Source: Verrucomicrobiota bacterium
GTDB taxonomy: Bacteria > Auribacterota > JABMQX01 > JAFGEW01
Direction of reading: 5' to 3'
DNA length: 40,818 nucleotides
Assembly: GCA_016931415.1 (NCBI GenBank)
Contig: JAFGEW010000049.1
Location: 1-40,818, forward strand
Part shown: positions 1 through 9,090 of the stretch, one piece after another
Numbering within the stretch: the first letter of the stretch is position 1
Layout of the letters: every line of letters starts with the position of its first letter
Notes under the pieces: model-generated
What the model was told of the DNA's origin: nothing
What the model saw: only the letters and a program-made list of their open reading frames with translations
Databases searched by the model: none
Made by a program: the position numbers and the translations under genes

Positions 1-83
1 CGCGTTGCCTTCGGACGCAACTGTGGCCCACGCTGCGGGGCAGGTCAAGGGGAAACACCCAACAATATTAACGTGACGCGACA

Positions 84-2324
84 CTAGAACGCGACTGTGA
101 GCGTGCCCTGCGTCGTGTCCGCCTTGGCGGCGGGGAAGGTGACCTCGATGGCGACGGCCTTGCCCTTTGCCGTGTCCGGGGCTTCCTTGACGATCTTCGC
201 ATCGAGCCCGTTGCCTGCGACCCTGCCGACCTTGTACCCCTTTGGAACGTGGATCCAGTAGGTCTCCGTCGTGCCGCATACGCCCTCGATACCGAGGGCG
301 AGCTTGCGGTTCTTCCACGTCTGGGATTTGAGGCTGATCGCGTCCATGCTCACGTGGCGCGACGAGGCGAGGAACTGCGGCCGGTCGAGCGCCTCGCGCA
401 GCGCCACGATCTGGCAGTGACCGAGCTGGAGTTTCGGTGCTTTGATCGCGCCCTTGACCACGCCCAGATACTGCTGCTTCCAGAAATCGAACGCGACGTA
501 GCTCGTGTCGGTGTCGAGCGCGAGCGCGTCGAGTCTCAGCGTCGAGGCCTTGAGCGGCAGCGTGGCAAAGCGCGCCATGATCGTCCAGCGCCCGATGGGC
601 AGATCAACGTTGATCGACCAGAGCGACGAGAAGGGGTGCTTGTCGTTGACGGTGGGCCAGCGGCCGGCGATGTTGCGCGCGTCCTCGTCGGTCATGTGCT
701 CGGCGGCGAACGGTTTCTCGTCGAGCACCTGGAAACTGTGGAGCTTGGTCCACGTGAACGCCGCGTAGTCGGCCTGGAGCGGTCCGGTCTCGGCCGTTAC
801 GGTCGTCAGCGGCGGGATGCACTTCTTGACCAGATCGAGGTGCTTCTCGTCGTACTCGTGGAGCGGATCGCTGAGCATGAACAGCCCGCCCGTGAGCGCC
901 ACCATCGAGAGCACGCTGCGCGACCACTCGAACGGCGCGCGCACGCAGACATGGTCCGGGTCGTTGAGGAACAGGATGCGTTGCGTAAAGAACCAGCGTG
1001 CCGACTCGACGAGCTGCATCTGCATGCCCGACCAGTTCGGCATCGCGTCCTGCGAGATGCGGCACGCGTCGCACAGCCCTACCATCTGCATGAGGATGCC
1101 CCACGACGAGAGCCAGTACGCCTCGGGGCCGATGCCCTCGCGGCCCGCCTCGAGGAAGTTGCGGAAGCGCTTCTCGGCCTCGTCGTTCGTCATCAGGCCG
1201 AGCAGCACGGCCTCGTGCAGCCCGTCGTAGAGCAGGTGGCGGATGCCGTCGATCTTGAAGTAGTCGTAGCCGGCCTCGCGCCACGCCTTGAAGTAGGGCC
1301 GCACGTGCGCGTCGATTGTCTCGGGCCGGCAGTCGAGGATGTACTTGACCCAGTCGCCGAGTAGCGGCTTGCCGTCCTTATCGCAGATGAGCACGCTAGG
1401 CTGCGCATCGGCGAACGCGTCGTTGTAGATCGACGCCGTAGACCAGATGCCCGCCTTGAGCCCGGCCGCCTTGATCTTGCCAACGATGCCCTTGTGGCCC
1501 GACGGGAACTCGTCTTTCGTCTCGAGCCAGGCCTCGGCCATCGTGCCGTGCGGATTGACCGGCAGCGGGAGCTTCTCAAACCCGTCGTCGATCTGGATGT
1601 ACTCCATGCCGTAGGCGCGCAGGTGCTTGGCGAACAGCTCCGTGCCCTTGAGCACGTCCTTCTCGGTCACGTTGCGGCGATACGCTTCCCACGTGCACCA
1701 GCCGACGATCGGCTTGAGGTTGGGCCGCCACTGCCACGGCTTGTGGTACTGGTAGTTCAGGTGCGTGCGGTAGTACTGCGGCCGGAACTCGATCGCCCAG
1801 ACGCTCGGCCCGAGTTCCGCCTCAAGCACGCCGACCAGGTTGCCCTTCTCGTCAGGTGTAAGCCGGTCCGACGTCCAGCACCAATCGCAGCCGTGCCAGC
1901 CGATCAGGAGGTCCTGGTTGACGTCGTACAGACCGTTGACGCCCGGCAGACACGGCCGGCCGACCTGGCCGACGATCGCCTGCTCGGAGCGGGCGCGGTT
2001 CGGGCGGCAGTTGATTGTGTCGGCGCTCATCTCGAACGTCACCGTGCACGTCGCCGGCTTCTCGAGGATCACGTAGATCTGCTGCACGAGCGGCCAGCTC
2101 TGGAGCGTCCCGTCCGAGCCGTGGCGGAACGACACCCGCCCCGCCTTTTTCGGGATCTTGATCTGGATCACCTTGCGGCCGTTGTACGAGTAGATCAGCG
2201 TATTCGTCGCGTGGTCGAAGTGGTGGTACGCGTGCGCAATCGGCGGTTCATCCACCTGATGCAGCAGCAGCCGGTTCGTCTCCTCCGGCATCAAACGCTT
2301 CTTCGTCTCGCTTCCGTTGCCCAT
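84..2324 (-). CDS. GH36-like alpha-galactosidase (clan GH-D glycoside hydrolase)
   Basis: The 746-residue product looks like a clan GH-D retaining glycosidase of the GH36 (melibiase/raffinose-synthase-like) type, which removes alpha-galactosyl or related residues. An N-terminal beta-sandwich of about 200 residues precedes a TIM barrel. YFKIDG carries the likely nucleophile Asp359, and RISQDA carries the likely acid/base Asp426. YIQIDDGF (about 242-249) and LFLNDPDH (about 451-458) are also typical of the clan. A C-terminal beta domain follows. I chose the ATG at 2324 because GGAGAGG sits 5 nt upstream; the frame is open further upstream, but that stretch is basic, low in complexity and unlike the family. 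No signal peptide is evident, so a cytoplasmic enzyme is likely. It stands alone, divergent from glpD. The family is confident; the exact substrate is not. Confidence 0.85.
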   Translation of the reverse strand: MGNGSETKKRLMPEETNRLLLHQVDEPPIAHAYHHFDHATNTLIYSYNGRKVIQIKIPKKAGRVSFRHGSDGTLQSWPLVQQIYVILEKPATCTVTFEMSADTINCRPNRARSEQAIVGQVGRPCLPGVNGLYDVNQDLLIGWHGCDWCWTSDRLTPDEKGNLVGVLEAELGPSVWAIEFRPQYYRTHLNYQYHKPWQWRPNLKPIVGWCTWEAYRRNVTEKDVLKGTELFAKHLRAYGMEYIQIDDGFEKLPLPVNPHGTMAEAWLETKDEFPSGHKGIVGKIKAAGLKAGIWSTASIYNDAFADAQPSVLICDKDGKPLLGDWVKYILDCRPETIDAHVRPYFKAWREAGYDYFKIDGIRHLLYDGLHEAVLLGLMTNDEAEKRFRNFLEAGREGIGPEAYWLSSWGILMQMVGLCDACRISQDAMPNWSGMQMQLVESARWFFTQRILFLNDPDHVCVRAPFEWSRSVLSMVALTGGLFMLSDPLHEYDEKHLDLVKKCIPPLTTVTAETGPLQADYAAFTWTKLHSFQVLDEKPFAAEHMTDEDARNIAGRWPTVNDKHPFSSLWSINVDLPIGRWTIMARFATLPLKASTLRLDALALDTDTSYVAFDFWKQQYLGVVKGAIKAPKLQLGHCQIVALREALDRPQFLASSRHVSMDAISLKSQTWKNRKLALGIEGVCGTTETYWIHVPKGYKVGRVAGNGLDAKIVKEAPDTAKGKAVAIEVTFPAAKADTTQGTLTVAF

Positions 2325-2359
2325 AACGTCCTCTCCGCAGTGAAACTCGTCACATGATC

Positions 2360-2431
2360 TCTCGCAGAGGCGCAGGCGCGCCAAGAGGCGCGCATGCAGA
2401 GGATTGTAGGGCGGGTCGCCCTCGGCCCGCC
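2360..2431. repeat. REP-like hairpin repeat, copy 1
   Basis: The intergenic region upstream of glpD holds an 11-bp stem (2372-2382 with 2387-2397, one mismatch) around the loop AAGA, with GCGCGCC on the left arm and GGCGCGC on the right. A second inverted repeat, GGCGGG (2410-2415) with CCCGCC (2426-2431), follows. The first hairpin recurs downstream of glpD at 4296-4321 with the same loop, so it looks like a dispersed intergenic element rather than a terminator. Confidence 0.55.
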
Positions 2432-2534
2432 GCGCCGCTGTGAAAGAGAATCCTCTCCTCCGGTAGCCGCCTCGTATACGGGCAGAAACGCCCGATTTCA
2501 AGGGGAAACTCGCCTCGCGCCTGCGGCCATTCCT

Positions 2535-2564
2535 TTGACTCCGCTTGCTCGCACACGGTATCGT
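2535..2564 (+). promoter_or_regulatory. Putative sigma70-type promoter of glpD
   Basis: TTGACT (2535-2540), an 18-nt spacer and TATCGT (2559-2564) match a housekeeping promoter at 5/6 and 4/6 positions. It would give a short leader ending at the SD GGGAG (2576-2580) just before the GTG start at 2587. Confidence 0.45.
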
Positions 2565-2586
2565 GCGCTCGAACAGGGAGACGTCT

Positions 2587-4254
2587 GTGGAACGCAACCT
2601 TAGAAGACTAGCGGGAAACGAATACGACCTGCTCGTGATCGGGGGCGGGGTGTACGGGCTGTGCGTGGCGTGGGACGCGGCGCTGCGGGGGCTGTCCGTG
2701 GCGCTGCTCGAGAAGGGCGACTTCGGCGCAGCGACCTCGTCGGCCACGCTCAAGATTATCCACGGCGGCCTGCGCTACCTCCAGCATGCCGACGTGCGCC
2801 GCATGCGCGAGTCGATCTACGAGCGGATGGTTATGATGCGTCTCGCGCCGCACCTGGTGCACCCGATGCCGTGCCTGGTGCCGACCTATGGCCATCTCTT
2901 GCGGGGCAAGGAGGTCATGGCGGTCGCCATGATGATGACCGACCTCATCAGCTTCGACCGCAACCGGCTCGACGATCCGCAGAAGCGGATACCCCGCGGC
3001 CGTGTGATCTCGCGTCAGAAGTGCCTTGGTATTCTGCCCGGCATCAACCCGGATGGCCTGACCGGAGGTGCCGTCTACCACGACGCCCAGATGCACAACC
3101 CGGACCGCTTGACGCTGAGCTTCGCCCTCTCGGCCACCGAGGCGGGCGCGAACCTCGCCAACTACGTCGAGGTTACCGGTCTCGCCGCGCGCAACGGGCG
3201 TGTCGAGGCAGTGACCGCCAAGGACCTGCGCACGGACGAGACGTTCGACGTGCGCGGGAGAGTGGTGGCGAACATGACGGGGCCGTGGTCGGACATCGTG
3301 ATCGCCTCCCTGCACGGCGCGAAGCCCGACCGCCGCGTCTTGCGCTCGAAGGGGATCCAGATCGTTACCCCGCTCTACTGCGCCGACCACGCCTTCGCCG
3401 TCGAGAGCACGCAGCGCGATCCCGACGCGATTGTCTCGCGCGGCGGCCGTCTCTTCTTCATCACGCCGTGGCGCGGCCGCTCGCTCATCGGCACGACGGA
3501 CACGGTCTACGAAGGCGACCCCGACGATTTTGCGATCACGGCGCAGGACGTCGCCGAGTTTGTTGAGGAGATCAACGCGAGCTATCCCGGCGCGAAGCTC
3601 ACGCCCGACCAAGTCCCCTTCTGGTTTGGCGGCCTGCGGCCCGTTGGCGAGAAGAACATCGACCCGAACGTATCGAAGGCCGCGCGGAAGTTCGAGATCG
3701 TCGACCACGCGCGCCGCGACGGCGTCGCGAACTTCATCAGCGTCACGGGCGTCAAGTACACGACCGCGCGCGGCATCGCCCAGCAGACCGTGGACATCGT
3801 GTTCCGCAAGATGGACCGGCGTCCGCCGAAGTGCCCGACGGGCACGGCGCGCCTGTGGGGCGGCGAGATCGAGCGCTTCGACGACTTCATGGCCGAGCAG
3901 GTCGGCGGGAGGCCGGACGGTCTCTCCGAAGCCACGATGGGTCACCTTGTCTATACCTACGGCTCGCGCCTGGACGATATCCTTGCCTACATCGAGGCCG
4001 ATCCCGCGCTCGGCGCCTCGTTGCCCGGTTCGGACGTCACGCGCGCTGAGATCGTGCACGCCTGCCGCCACGAGATGGTCGGCTCGCTCGCCGACATGGT
4101 CTTGCGCCGCACCGAACTCGGCACGCTGGGCGCGCCTGCGCCCGCCGCCGTGGATGAGGTTTTGGCCATCGCTGCAAAAGAACTCGGCTGGTCCGCCTCG
4201 CGCCAGGCGTCCGAACGAGACGCTCTGGCTGCTTTGTATACGCTGAGGAAGTGA
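2587..4254 (+). CDS. glpD: FAD-dependent glycerol-3-phosphate dehydrogenase
   Basis: The 555-residue enzyme oxidises sn-glycerol 3-phosphate to dihydroxyacetone phosphate with FAD, normally at the cytoplasmic membrane, feeding electrons to the quinone pool. The N-terminal dinucleotide fold GGGVYG is at about 19-24. The family signature IHGGLRYL (about 58-65) and the DAO fold follow. The C-terminal helical domain (about 430-555) is that of aerobic GlpD/GlpA-type enzymes. I chose the GTG at 2587, with GGGAG 6 nt upstream, because the frame upstream adds residues with no similarity to the family. No glpK or glpF is adjacent, so the source of glycerol 3-phosphate (lipid turnover or glycerol) cannot be told here. 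The gene is flanked on both sides by the same hairpin repeat. Confidence 0.93.
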   Translation: MERNLRRLAGNEYDLLVIGGGVYGLCVAWDAALRGLSVALLEKGDFGAATSSATLKIIHGGLRYLQHADVRRMRESIYERMVMMRLAPHLVHPMPCLVPTYGHLLRGKEVMAVAMMMTDLISFDRNRLDDPQKRIPRGRVISRQKCLGILPGINPDGLTGGAVYHDAQMHNPDRLTLSFALSATEAGANLANYVEVTGLAARNGRVEAVTAKDLRTDETFDVRGRVVANMTGPWSDIVIASLHGAKPDRRVLRSKGIQIVTPLYCADHAFAVESTQRDPDAIVSRGGRLFFITPWRGRSLIGTTDTVYEGDPDDFAITAQDVAEFVEEINASYPGAKLTPDQVPFWFGGLRPVGEKNIDPNVSKAARKFEIVDHARRDGVANFISVTGVKYTTARGIAQQTVDIVFRKMDRRPPKCPTGTARLWGGEIERFDDFMAEQVGGRPDGLSEATMGHLVYTYGSRLDDILAYIEADPALGASLPGSDVTRAEIVHACRHEMVGSLADMVLRRTELGTLGAPAPAAVDEVLAIAAKELGWSASRQASERDALAALYTLRK

Positions 4255-4295
4255 TCTCTCATAGAGGCGCAGAGTCTTCCCCTCTTCCCATCTCT

Positions 4296-4321
4296 GCGTG
4301 CGCGCCAAGAGGCGTGCACGC
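4296..4321. repeat. REP-like hairpin repeat, copy 2
   Basis: This is an 11-bp stem (4296-4306 with 4311-4321, one mismatch) with loop AAGA, matching copy 1 near 2372-2397. The flanks also share AGAGGCGCAG-like sequence with the first copy. It lies between the convergent ends of glpD and the methyltransferase gene and might also serve as a transcription end, but no T-tract follows it. Confidence 0.5.
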
Positions 4322-4339
4322 GCCTCTGCGCGAGACCTC

Positions 4340-5119
4340 CTATTTCCTTCGGCCCGACACGATCATGTGCATGCCGCGCGCGGGGACGAGCACGTCGAGC
4401 CGCGCGAGCAGCCAGAAAAAGGGGTAGAGGAGGGAGTAGAGTCTCAGCGCTTTCTTGGACGCGGCAAGGTCGCTCGCCGTCATCACCGTGCCCTTGGCGC
4501 CGGTCCGGCCGCCCTTCTTCTTGCGCGACGCGAAGCGCACCGCCACGTCCACGCATTCCGAGAAGAAGCGGTTGTAGGTGCGCGCGCTTGTCACTTCGAA
4601 GTGCAGCGCGAGCAGCGCGCGCAGCCCGTCAAGCGTGTAGCCCTCGCGTACGTGGCCGTGCTCCTCATCCGTCAGCCCCAACTTGCGCTTGAGCGGCTCG
4701 AGCACCGACCAGCGCCGCACGCACGGCACGTTGACGATGAGCGTGCCGCCCGGCTTGATGATGCGTGCACACTCTCGCGTGAACTCGGCGTCGGTCCGCA
4801 CGTGCTCGAGGAAATCGACGATGGCGACTACGTCGAACTCCGCGTCACCGAACGGGGTCTTTTCCCCGTCGATGAGATGGACGTCCGTGGCGACGAGCGA
4901 CCGGATCGCTTCGACGGTCTCCGGATCGAGGTCGGCGCTTGCCCACGATCCGCCGAGCTGCCGGAACAGCAGGCTGAGCACCCCGTTATCGGCGCCGATG
5001 TCGAGACAGCGCTTGCCGTTCACGTCGCCCAGTGCTCGACTGAAGCGCTTGAACTTCGCCTGCTTCAGCACCGACTTGCGGTACAGCCGCAGCGCCCACT
5101 CTCGATTACTATAGGTCAT
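4340..5119 (-). CDS. Class I SAM-dependent methyltransferase
   Basis: The 259-residue protein has the Rossmann-like methyltransferase fold. Motif I LDIGADNG is at 39-46, the acidic end of strand 2 (DLDP) at about 63-66, and VDFLEHV (about 101-107) resembles the motif of the Methyltransf_11/UbiE-like superfamily, followed by IKPGGTLIVNVP. The C-terminal part is basic and hydrophobic (about 195-259), which could place it at the membrane. The start has AGGA 6 nt upstream. It lies 13 bp downstream of a glycosyltransferase gene on the same strand, so the two probably form an operon that modifies a surface glycan or lipid-linked sugar. The acceptor substrate cannot be determined from the sequence. 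Confidence 0.82.
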   Translation of the reverse strand: MTYSNREWALRLYRKSVLKQAKFKRFSRALGDVNGKRCLDIGADNGVLSLLFRQLGGSWASADLDPETVEAIRSLVATDVHLIDGEKTPFGDAEFDVVAIVDFLEHVRTDAEFTRECARIIKPGGTLIVNVPCVRRWSVLEPLKRKLGLTDEEHGHVREGYTLDGLRALLALHFEVTSARTYNRFFSECVDVAVRFASRKKKGGRTGAKGTVMTASDLAASKKALRLYSLLYPFFWLLARLDVLVPARGMHMIVSGRRK

Positions 5120-5132
5120 ATATGTCCTATTT

Positions 5133-6311
5133 CTATCTCCTCACCCGCTCCTCAACCCACGCATACATCTCGGCCACTTTGCGGCGGTAGGCGGGCATCG
5201 AGTAGTTGTCCTCGACCAGGCGGGCTGCCTCGCCGGCCAGCCGCTGTCCGAGCGCCGCGTTGTCAAGCAGCGATCCGATGCCGCGTGCCAGCCCGCTCGA
5301 TGACGGGGCCACGAGCACGGCCGAACGCTCGTCGAGCACCTGCGTATGCGTCGCCAAGTTCGTGGCAACAATCGGCCGCTGCGACGCCATGTACGTGTAG
5401 ATCTTCATCGGTGTGTTCGTCCCCGTGCGGCGCGGTGAGACGAGCACGTCAGCCAGCGCGAAGTACGGCGGCGTCTCCTGGGGCGCCACATGCCCGGCGA
5501 AGATGATGCGATCGTCGATGCCGAGCCGTCCGGCGAACGTGCGCATGGCCGCAATCTCGCGACCCGTCCCGCCGAGCAGCAACAGTCGCGCACGCGGGTG
5601 CGTCGCCGCGACCTCCACGAACGCCTCGATCAGCAGGTCCACGCCTTGGTAGCTGGAGAAATTGCCCATGTAGAGCACGACCTGCTCGGTGTCGCCGATG
5701 CCGAGCCGGCGCCGCAGCGGCCGTGCTTCCTCGCGCGAACGCACCCCGCCGGGCAGCACGGGCGGGTCCTCGATCGTGAACACGTTCTTCTTCGGATGCC
5801 GCCGCTGCGTGCTCTCGCTCAACGCGCGGCACATGGTCACCACGCACAGGCTTGCGGCGATCGCCCAGTCGTCGACGAGCTGCAGGAACGGCCGCACGAC
5901 GCTCCACGGGAGCCCCTTGTCGGCCATCTGATCCGGGATGGACGAATCGACGTCCATCACGTACGGAACGCGGTAGAAGAAGTACTTCATGAGCATGGCC
6001 ATGTAGGCGCCTTCCTCGACCGCGTGCACGACGTCGTAGCGGCGCGACCAGAACTCCGCCTCGCAGCGGAGTTGGAGCAGCAGATCCAGCGGGAGCTTCT
6101 TCCACGAGAAGCCGGGGCCAATGTGGCGGATCGGGTTCCACGGGATACGCAGGGTGCGCGCGTTCGGCAGCGCCATGTCGTGGCCCAGGTGGTACGCCAC
6201 CAAGTCCACATCGTGGTCCAGGCCGCCGAGTGTTTCGACGAGGTTGCGGACGGCGATCGGCGTGCCGCGCTCCTCGTAGAACGGCTGTGGCGCAATGAAC
6301 AAGATGCGCAT
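5133..6311 (-). CDS. Glycosyltransferase family 4 (GT-B fold)
   Basis: The 392-residue protein is a retaining GT-B glycosyltransferase of the GT4 type. It starts MRILFIAPQPF, then has the N-terminal loop ERGTPIAVRN that contacts the acceptor. The C-terminal donor domain shows VLYMGNFSSYQGVDLLIEAF, LLLLGG and TNTPMKIYTYMASQRPIVAT. In the last motif the position of the second Glu of the usual EX7E pair is Thr. I chose the ATG at 6311 because it begins the conserved first strand. GGGGAAGG lies 12 nt upstream, slightly far, and an in-frame TTG four codons earlier is a less likely start. It leads the operon with the methyltransferase. The sugar donor and glycan are unknown, with LPS or exopolysaccharide most likely. 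Confidence 0.85.
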   Translation of the reverse strand: MRILFIAPQPFYEERGTPIAVRNLVETLGGLDHDVDLVAYHLGHDMALPNARTLRIPWNPIRHIGPGFSWKKLPLDLLLQLRCEAEFWSRRYDVVHAVEEGAYMAMLMKYFFYRVPYVMDVDSSIPDQMADKGLPWSVVRPFLQLVDDWAIAASLCVVTMCRALSESTQRRHPKKNVFTIEDPPVLPGGVRSREEARPLRRRLGIGDTEQVVLYMGNFSSYQGVDLLIEAFVEVAATHPRARLLLLGGTGREIAAMRTFAGRLGIDDRIIFAGHVAPQETPPYFALADVLVSPRRTGTNTPMKIYTYMASQRPIVATNLATHTQVLDERSAVLVAPSSSGLARGIGSLLDNAALGQRLAGEAARLVEDNYSMPAYRRKVAEMYAWVEERVRR

Positions 6312-6371
6312 CCGGTGCGTCAACCTTCCCCTGGCGTGGATCCTGCAGCGGAACCGGGCCGCCATCCGTTG

Positions 6372-6400
6372 ACTATAAAGGAATGTGTGTTAGAAGGGAA
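6372..6400 (-). promoter_or_regulatory. Putative promoter of the glycosyltransferase operon
   Basis: On the minus strand TTCCCT (6400-6395), a 17-nt spacer and TATAGT (6377-6372) form a candidate promoter. The -10 box matches 5/6 and the -35 box only 3/6. It sits about 60 bp upstream of the glycosyltransferase start. Confidence 0.35.
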
Positions 6401-6438
6401 CCGCTCCGGACAGAATAGGCAACGCACAGCGGAAGAAT

Positions 6439-7350
6439 ATGGACGGCAACGGACAGCAGTACTACTACTACCGGCCCCGGCCCGTGTTTGGCTTCCCGAG
6501 GCTGACGCCGGCGGTCAAGACGCTTCTCATTGTCACCGGCGCCTGCTTCGCCTTGCAGATCATCGCTCGGATCATCACCCGCACCCCCGACGGGCAGGAG
6601 ACGATCGTTGAGCATCTCTTCGCCCTCCACCCGCAGGCCTTCATTCGCGGCCTGTTCCCCTGGCAGATCGTCACGTCGCTGTTTCTGCACGGCAGCCTGT
6701 GGCATCTGGCGATGAACATGCTGCCGCTGTCGTTTTTCGGTTTCGGGCCGGGGCTCGAGCGGTTCACGGGCGCGCGCCGTTTCTACGCCATCTACTTTCT
6801 CTCCGGCATCGGAGGCAACCTCCTGTTCCTGGCCGCCAACCTCCAGGGCACAGTGCCCGTCATTGGCGCGTCGGGTGCGGTGTGCGGCATCCTGGCCGCG
6901 TACGCCATGGCGTTCCCCGAGCGCTTTGTGCTGCTCTTCTTCGTGTTCCCGATCAAGGTCAAGTGGGTCGTCCTGGGCATCTTCGCCATGGAACTGATGC
7001 TCGAGGTCAGTCGTCCAGGCGCGGGCAACATCGCCCACGGCGCGCACGTCGGCGGGTTTGTCTTCGGCTGGGCCTACATGAAGCTCTTCTACAAGCTGAG
7101 TCTGCCGTTTGCGTTCATCGAGCGGATGAAATGGCGCGTCAGGCACTTGTTCAGCAGCCTGCCTGCGCCGCGCAACCCGTTCCGGCGTCCTCCGGGAGAG
7201 CGCAAGTACCCCCCGATCGACGACGACAGCTTCATCGATCAGGAAGTGGACCCCATCCTCGACAAGATCTCGAAGCAGGGCATCCACAGCCTCACCGCCG
7301 ACGAGCGGCGTATTCTCAAACGCGCCCACGACCGCATGGGCCGCGGTTGA
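6439..7350 (+). CDS. Rhomboid-family intramembrane serine protease
   Basis: The 303-residue polytopic membrane protein belongs to the rhomboid family, which cleaves transmembrane substrates within the bilayer. Six or so hydrophobic segments lie between about 25 and 220. The nucleophile is Ser145 in GASGAVCG, and the catalytic His is His203 in AHVGG. WQIVTSLFLHGSLWHLAMNM (about 75-94) matches the family's HxxxxHxxxN segment. The C-terminal 80 residues are soluble, charged and proline-rich. The end (about 265-300) has a short helical tail, KQGIHSLTADERRIL, which occurs in rhomboids of several phyla. SD GGAAGA precedes the ATG. Its substrate is unknown. Confidence 0.92.
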   Translation: MDGNGQQYYYYRPRPVFGFPRLTPAVKTLLIVTGACFALQIIARIITRTPDGQETIVEHLFALHPQAFIRGLFPWQIVTSLFLHGSLWHLAMNMLPLSFFGFGPGLERFTGARRFYAIYFLSGIGGNLLFLAANLQGTVPVIGASGAVCGILAAYAMAFPERFVLLFFVFPIKVKWVVLGIFAMELMLEVSRPGAGNIAHGAHVGGFVFGWAYMKLFYKLSLPFAFIERMKWRVRHLFSSLPAPRNPFRRPPGERKYPPIDDDSFIDQEVDPILDKISKQGIHSLTADERRILKRAHDRMGRG

Positions 7351-7374
7351 ACGGCGAGGTTGATCGCACCAAAG

Positions 7375-8838
7375 CTAGCGTTTTCTCGACCGTCCGCCGC
7401 CGCTGCGGCGGGGCCGGCGCTTGGGGCCGGATGCCGGCTCCTCGGATGGCTCCTCGGATGACGGTGCCGGTTCTGGCTGTTCCGGCGCGGCGTGGATGCT
7501 GGCGCGGTAGGACTCCTCGAGCAGCATGGCGATCAGGTCGAGCTCGTCCTCGCTCTCGGTCAGCGACTTCGCCAGCGGCACGAACCGCTCGATGCGCTCG
7601 CGCTCGACGCCGCCCAGATCGCGGCGTTTGTCCTCGAGCAGCACGGTGAGCCGCTCGGCCACAAGCCGCTGGACGGCCTCCTCGTCGGGCAGTTGCCGCA
7701 CCTCCATATTGATCTTGTAGTGGCGGGCCATCTTCTTGAGCTCCTCCTCCTGCGACACGGTCACGAGCGAGATGGCGATCCCGCCCGCGCCCGCGCGGCC
7801 CGTGCGGCCCGAACGGTGGATGTAGCTCTCAAAGTCCTGCGGCTGGTCGAACAGGATCACGTGCGACAGGTGCGTGATGTCGATGCCGCGCGCCGCCACG
7901 TCCGTCGCGACGAGGAACCGGAGCTGCTTCTGCTTGACGCGCTTCATGACCTTCTCGCGCTGCACCTGCGTCAGATCGGCGGTGATCTGGTCCGAATCGA
8001 AGCCGAACCGCGCGAGCACCTCGGAGACAAAGCGCACCTTGTCCTTGGTATTGCAGAAGATGATGGCGCTGTCGGGGTTCTCCAGCTCGAGGATGCGTGC
8101 GAGGGCGCGCTCCTTGCCCATCGACGGCACCGAGTAGTAGATGTGGTCGGTCTCCTCGACGTGCACATGGCCGTGGCTCAGGCTCAGGAAGTGGGGCTTG
8201 CGGAGGAACTCGTTGGCAAGCGCGCGGACCCTGGGCGGCATCGTCGCCGAGAACATCGAGCTCTGGCGCTTCGGCGGCAGGAAGCGGCGGATGCGCACCA
8301 TGTCGGGATAGAAGCCCATCGAGAGCATCTCGTCAGCCTCGTCGAGCACGAGAAAGCGCAGCCGGTCGAGCACCAGCTTGCGCCGCGTCAGGTGGTCGAG
8401 GATGCGGCCTGGCGTGCCGATGACGATCTGCACGCCTTTCTCGAACGCCTCGATCTGTGGGCCGTAGCCGACACCCCCGTACACGGCCACCGCTCGAATA
8501 CCCGTGCCCTCGGCGAGCCGGACGGCCTCGGCATGGACCTGCTTGGCCAGCTCGCGCGTCGGCGCAAGCACCAGCATCTGGCAATAGGCGTCCGTTTTCG
8601 TGATGCGCATCAGGTTCGGCAGCAGAAACGCCCCCGTCTTACCGCTGCCCGTGCGCGATTGCACGATCAGGTCGCGCCCGTCCAGCAGGTAGGGGATCGT
8701 CTTGGCCTGAACACGCATCGGGCTGGTCCAGCCGCTCCGCTGCGCGGTGCCCCGAAACGGTTCGGGGAGCTGTTCGAACTCGAAGTCCGGGAGCCGGTCC
8801 TCCGGTTCGATCACCTCTTTGACGTCTTCCTCGATCAT
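7375..8838 (-). CDS. DEAD-box ATP-dependent RNA helicase
   Basis: The 487-residue helicase has all the family motifs: a Q-motif region, Walker A SRTGSGKT (61-68), PTRELA (about 93-98), GTPGR (about 141-145), DEAD (166-169), SAT, and HRSGRTGRAG in the second RecA-like domain. A tail of about 100 residues ends in a Gly/Arg/Lys-rich segment likely to bind RNA. The role is unwinding of RNA duplexes in ribosome assembly, mRNA decay or cold response. I placed the start at 8838 because AAGGAG lies 5 nt upstream; the open frame further upstream is unlike the family. It resembles DeaD/CshA/RhlE proteins, but I cannot assign which subgroup. It is divergent from the heptose-kinase gene. Confidence 0.93.
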   Translation of the reverse strand: MIEEDVKEVIEPEDRLPDFEFEQLPEPFRGTAQRSGWTSPMRVQAKTIPYLLDGRDLIVQSRTGSGKTGAFLLPNLMRITKTDAYCQMLVLAPTRELAKQVHAEAVRLAEGTGIRAVAVYGGVGYGPQIEAFEKGVQIVIGTPGRILDHLTRRKLVLDRLRFLVLDEADEMLSMGFYPDMVRIRRFLPPKRQSSMFSATMPPRVRALANEFLRKPHFLSLSHGHVHVEETDHIYYSVPSMGKERALARILELENPDSAIIFCNTKDKVRFVSEVLARFGFDSDQITADLTQVQREKVMKRVKQKQLRFLVATDVAARGIDITHLSHVILFDQPQDFESYIHRSGRTGRAGAGGIAISLVTVSQEEELKKMARHYKINMEVRQLPDEEAVQRLVAERLTVLLEDKRRDLGGVERERIERFVPLAKSLTESEDELDLIAMLLEESYRASIHAAPEQPEPAPSSEEPSEEPASGPKRRPRRSGGGRSRKR

Positions 8839-8871
8839 AGTGCTCCTTGGTCCAGGGTCTCTCGGGCAGAG

Positions 8872-8900
8872 ATCATCCCGGCGCCGAGCGTTTCTGTCAA
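8872..8900 (-). promoter_or_regulatory. Putative sigma70-type promoter of the RNA helicase gene
   Basis: On the minus strand a perfect TTGACA (8900-8895), a 17-nt spacer and GATGAT (8877-8872, 4/6) form a promoter about 35 bp upstream of the helicase start. Confidence 0.5.
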
Positions 8901-8956
8901 GCGGTGTCATCGTCCAAGGCATTCTTCCTGTCTGCCGTATCGTTGAGCAATTGGGC

Positions 8957-8986
8957 TTGACGCGTGCAGCGAGGCGGGCGTAAGCT
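8957..8986 (+). promoter_or_regulatory. Possible promoter of the rfaE1-kdsB-pyrG operon
   Basis: TTGACG (8957-8962), an 18-nt spacer and TAAGCT (8981-8986) lie about 105 bp upstream of the heptose-kinase start. The -35 box is good (5/6) and the -10 box poor (3/6). It is the best candidate I see in the divergent gap. Confidence 0.3.
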
Positions 8987-9090
8987 ATGCTAGCCCAGAG
9001 AAGCCGGTGAAGCAGGTTTCTCGTCGAGCTTACACGCGGCTTTGGGGCTGGTCGCGAGCCTGCCTGCGGCGAGCAGGCGTGGGAACCTGA

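Noticed and set aside
2608-4308. 566-codon open frame antisense to glpD
   Set aside because: glpD is certain from its motifs; the antisense frame is an Arg/Asp/His-rich shadow.
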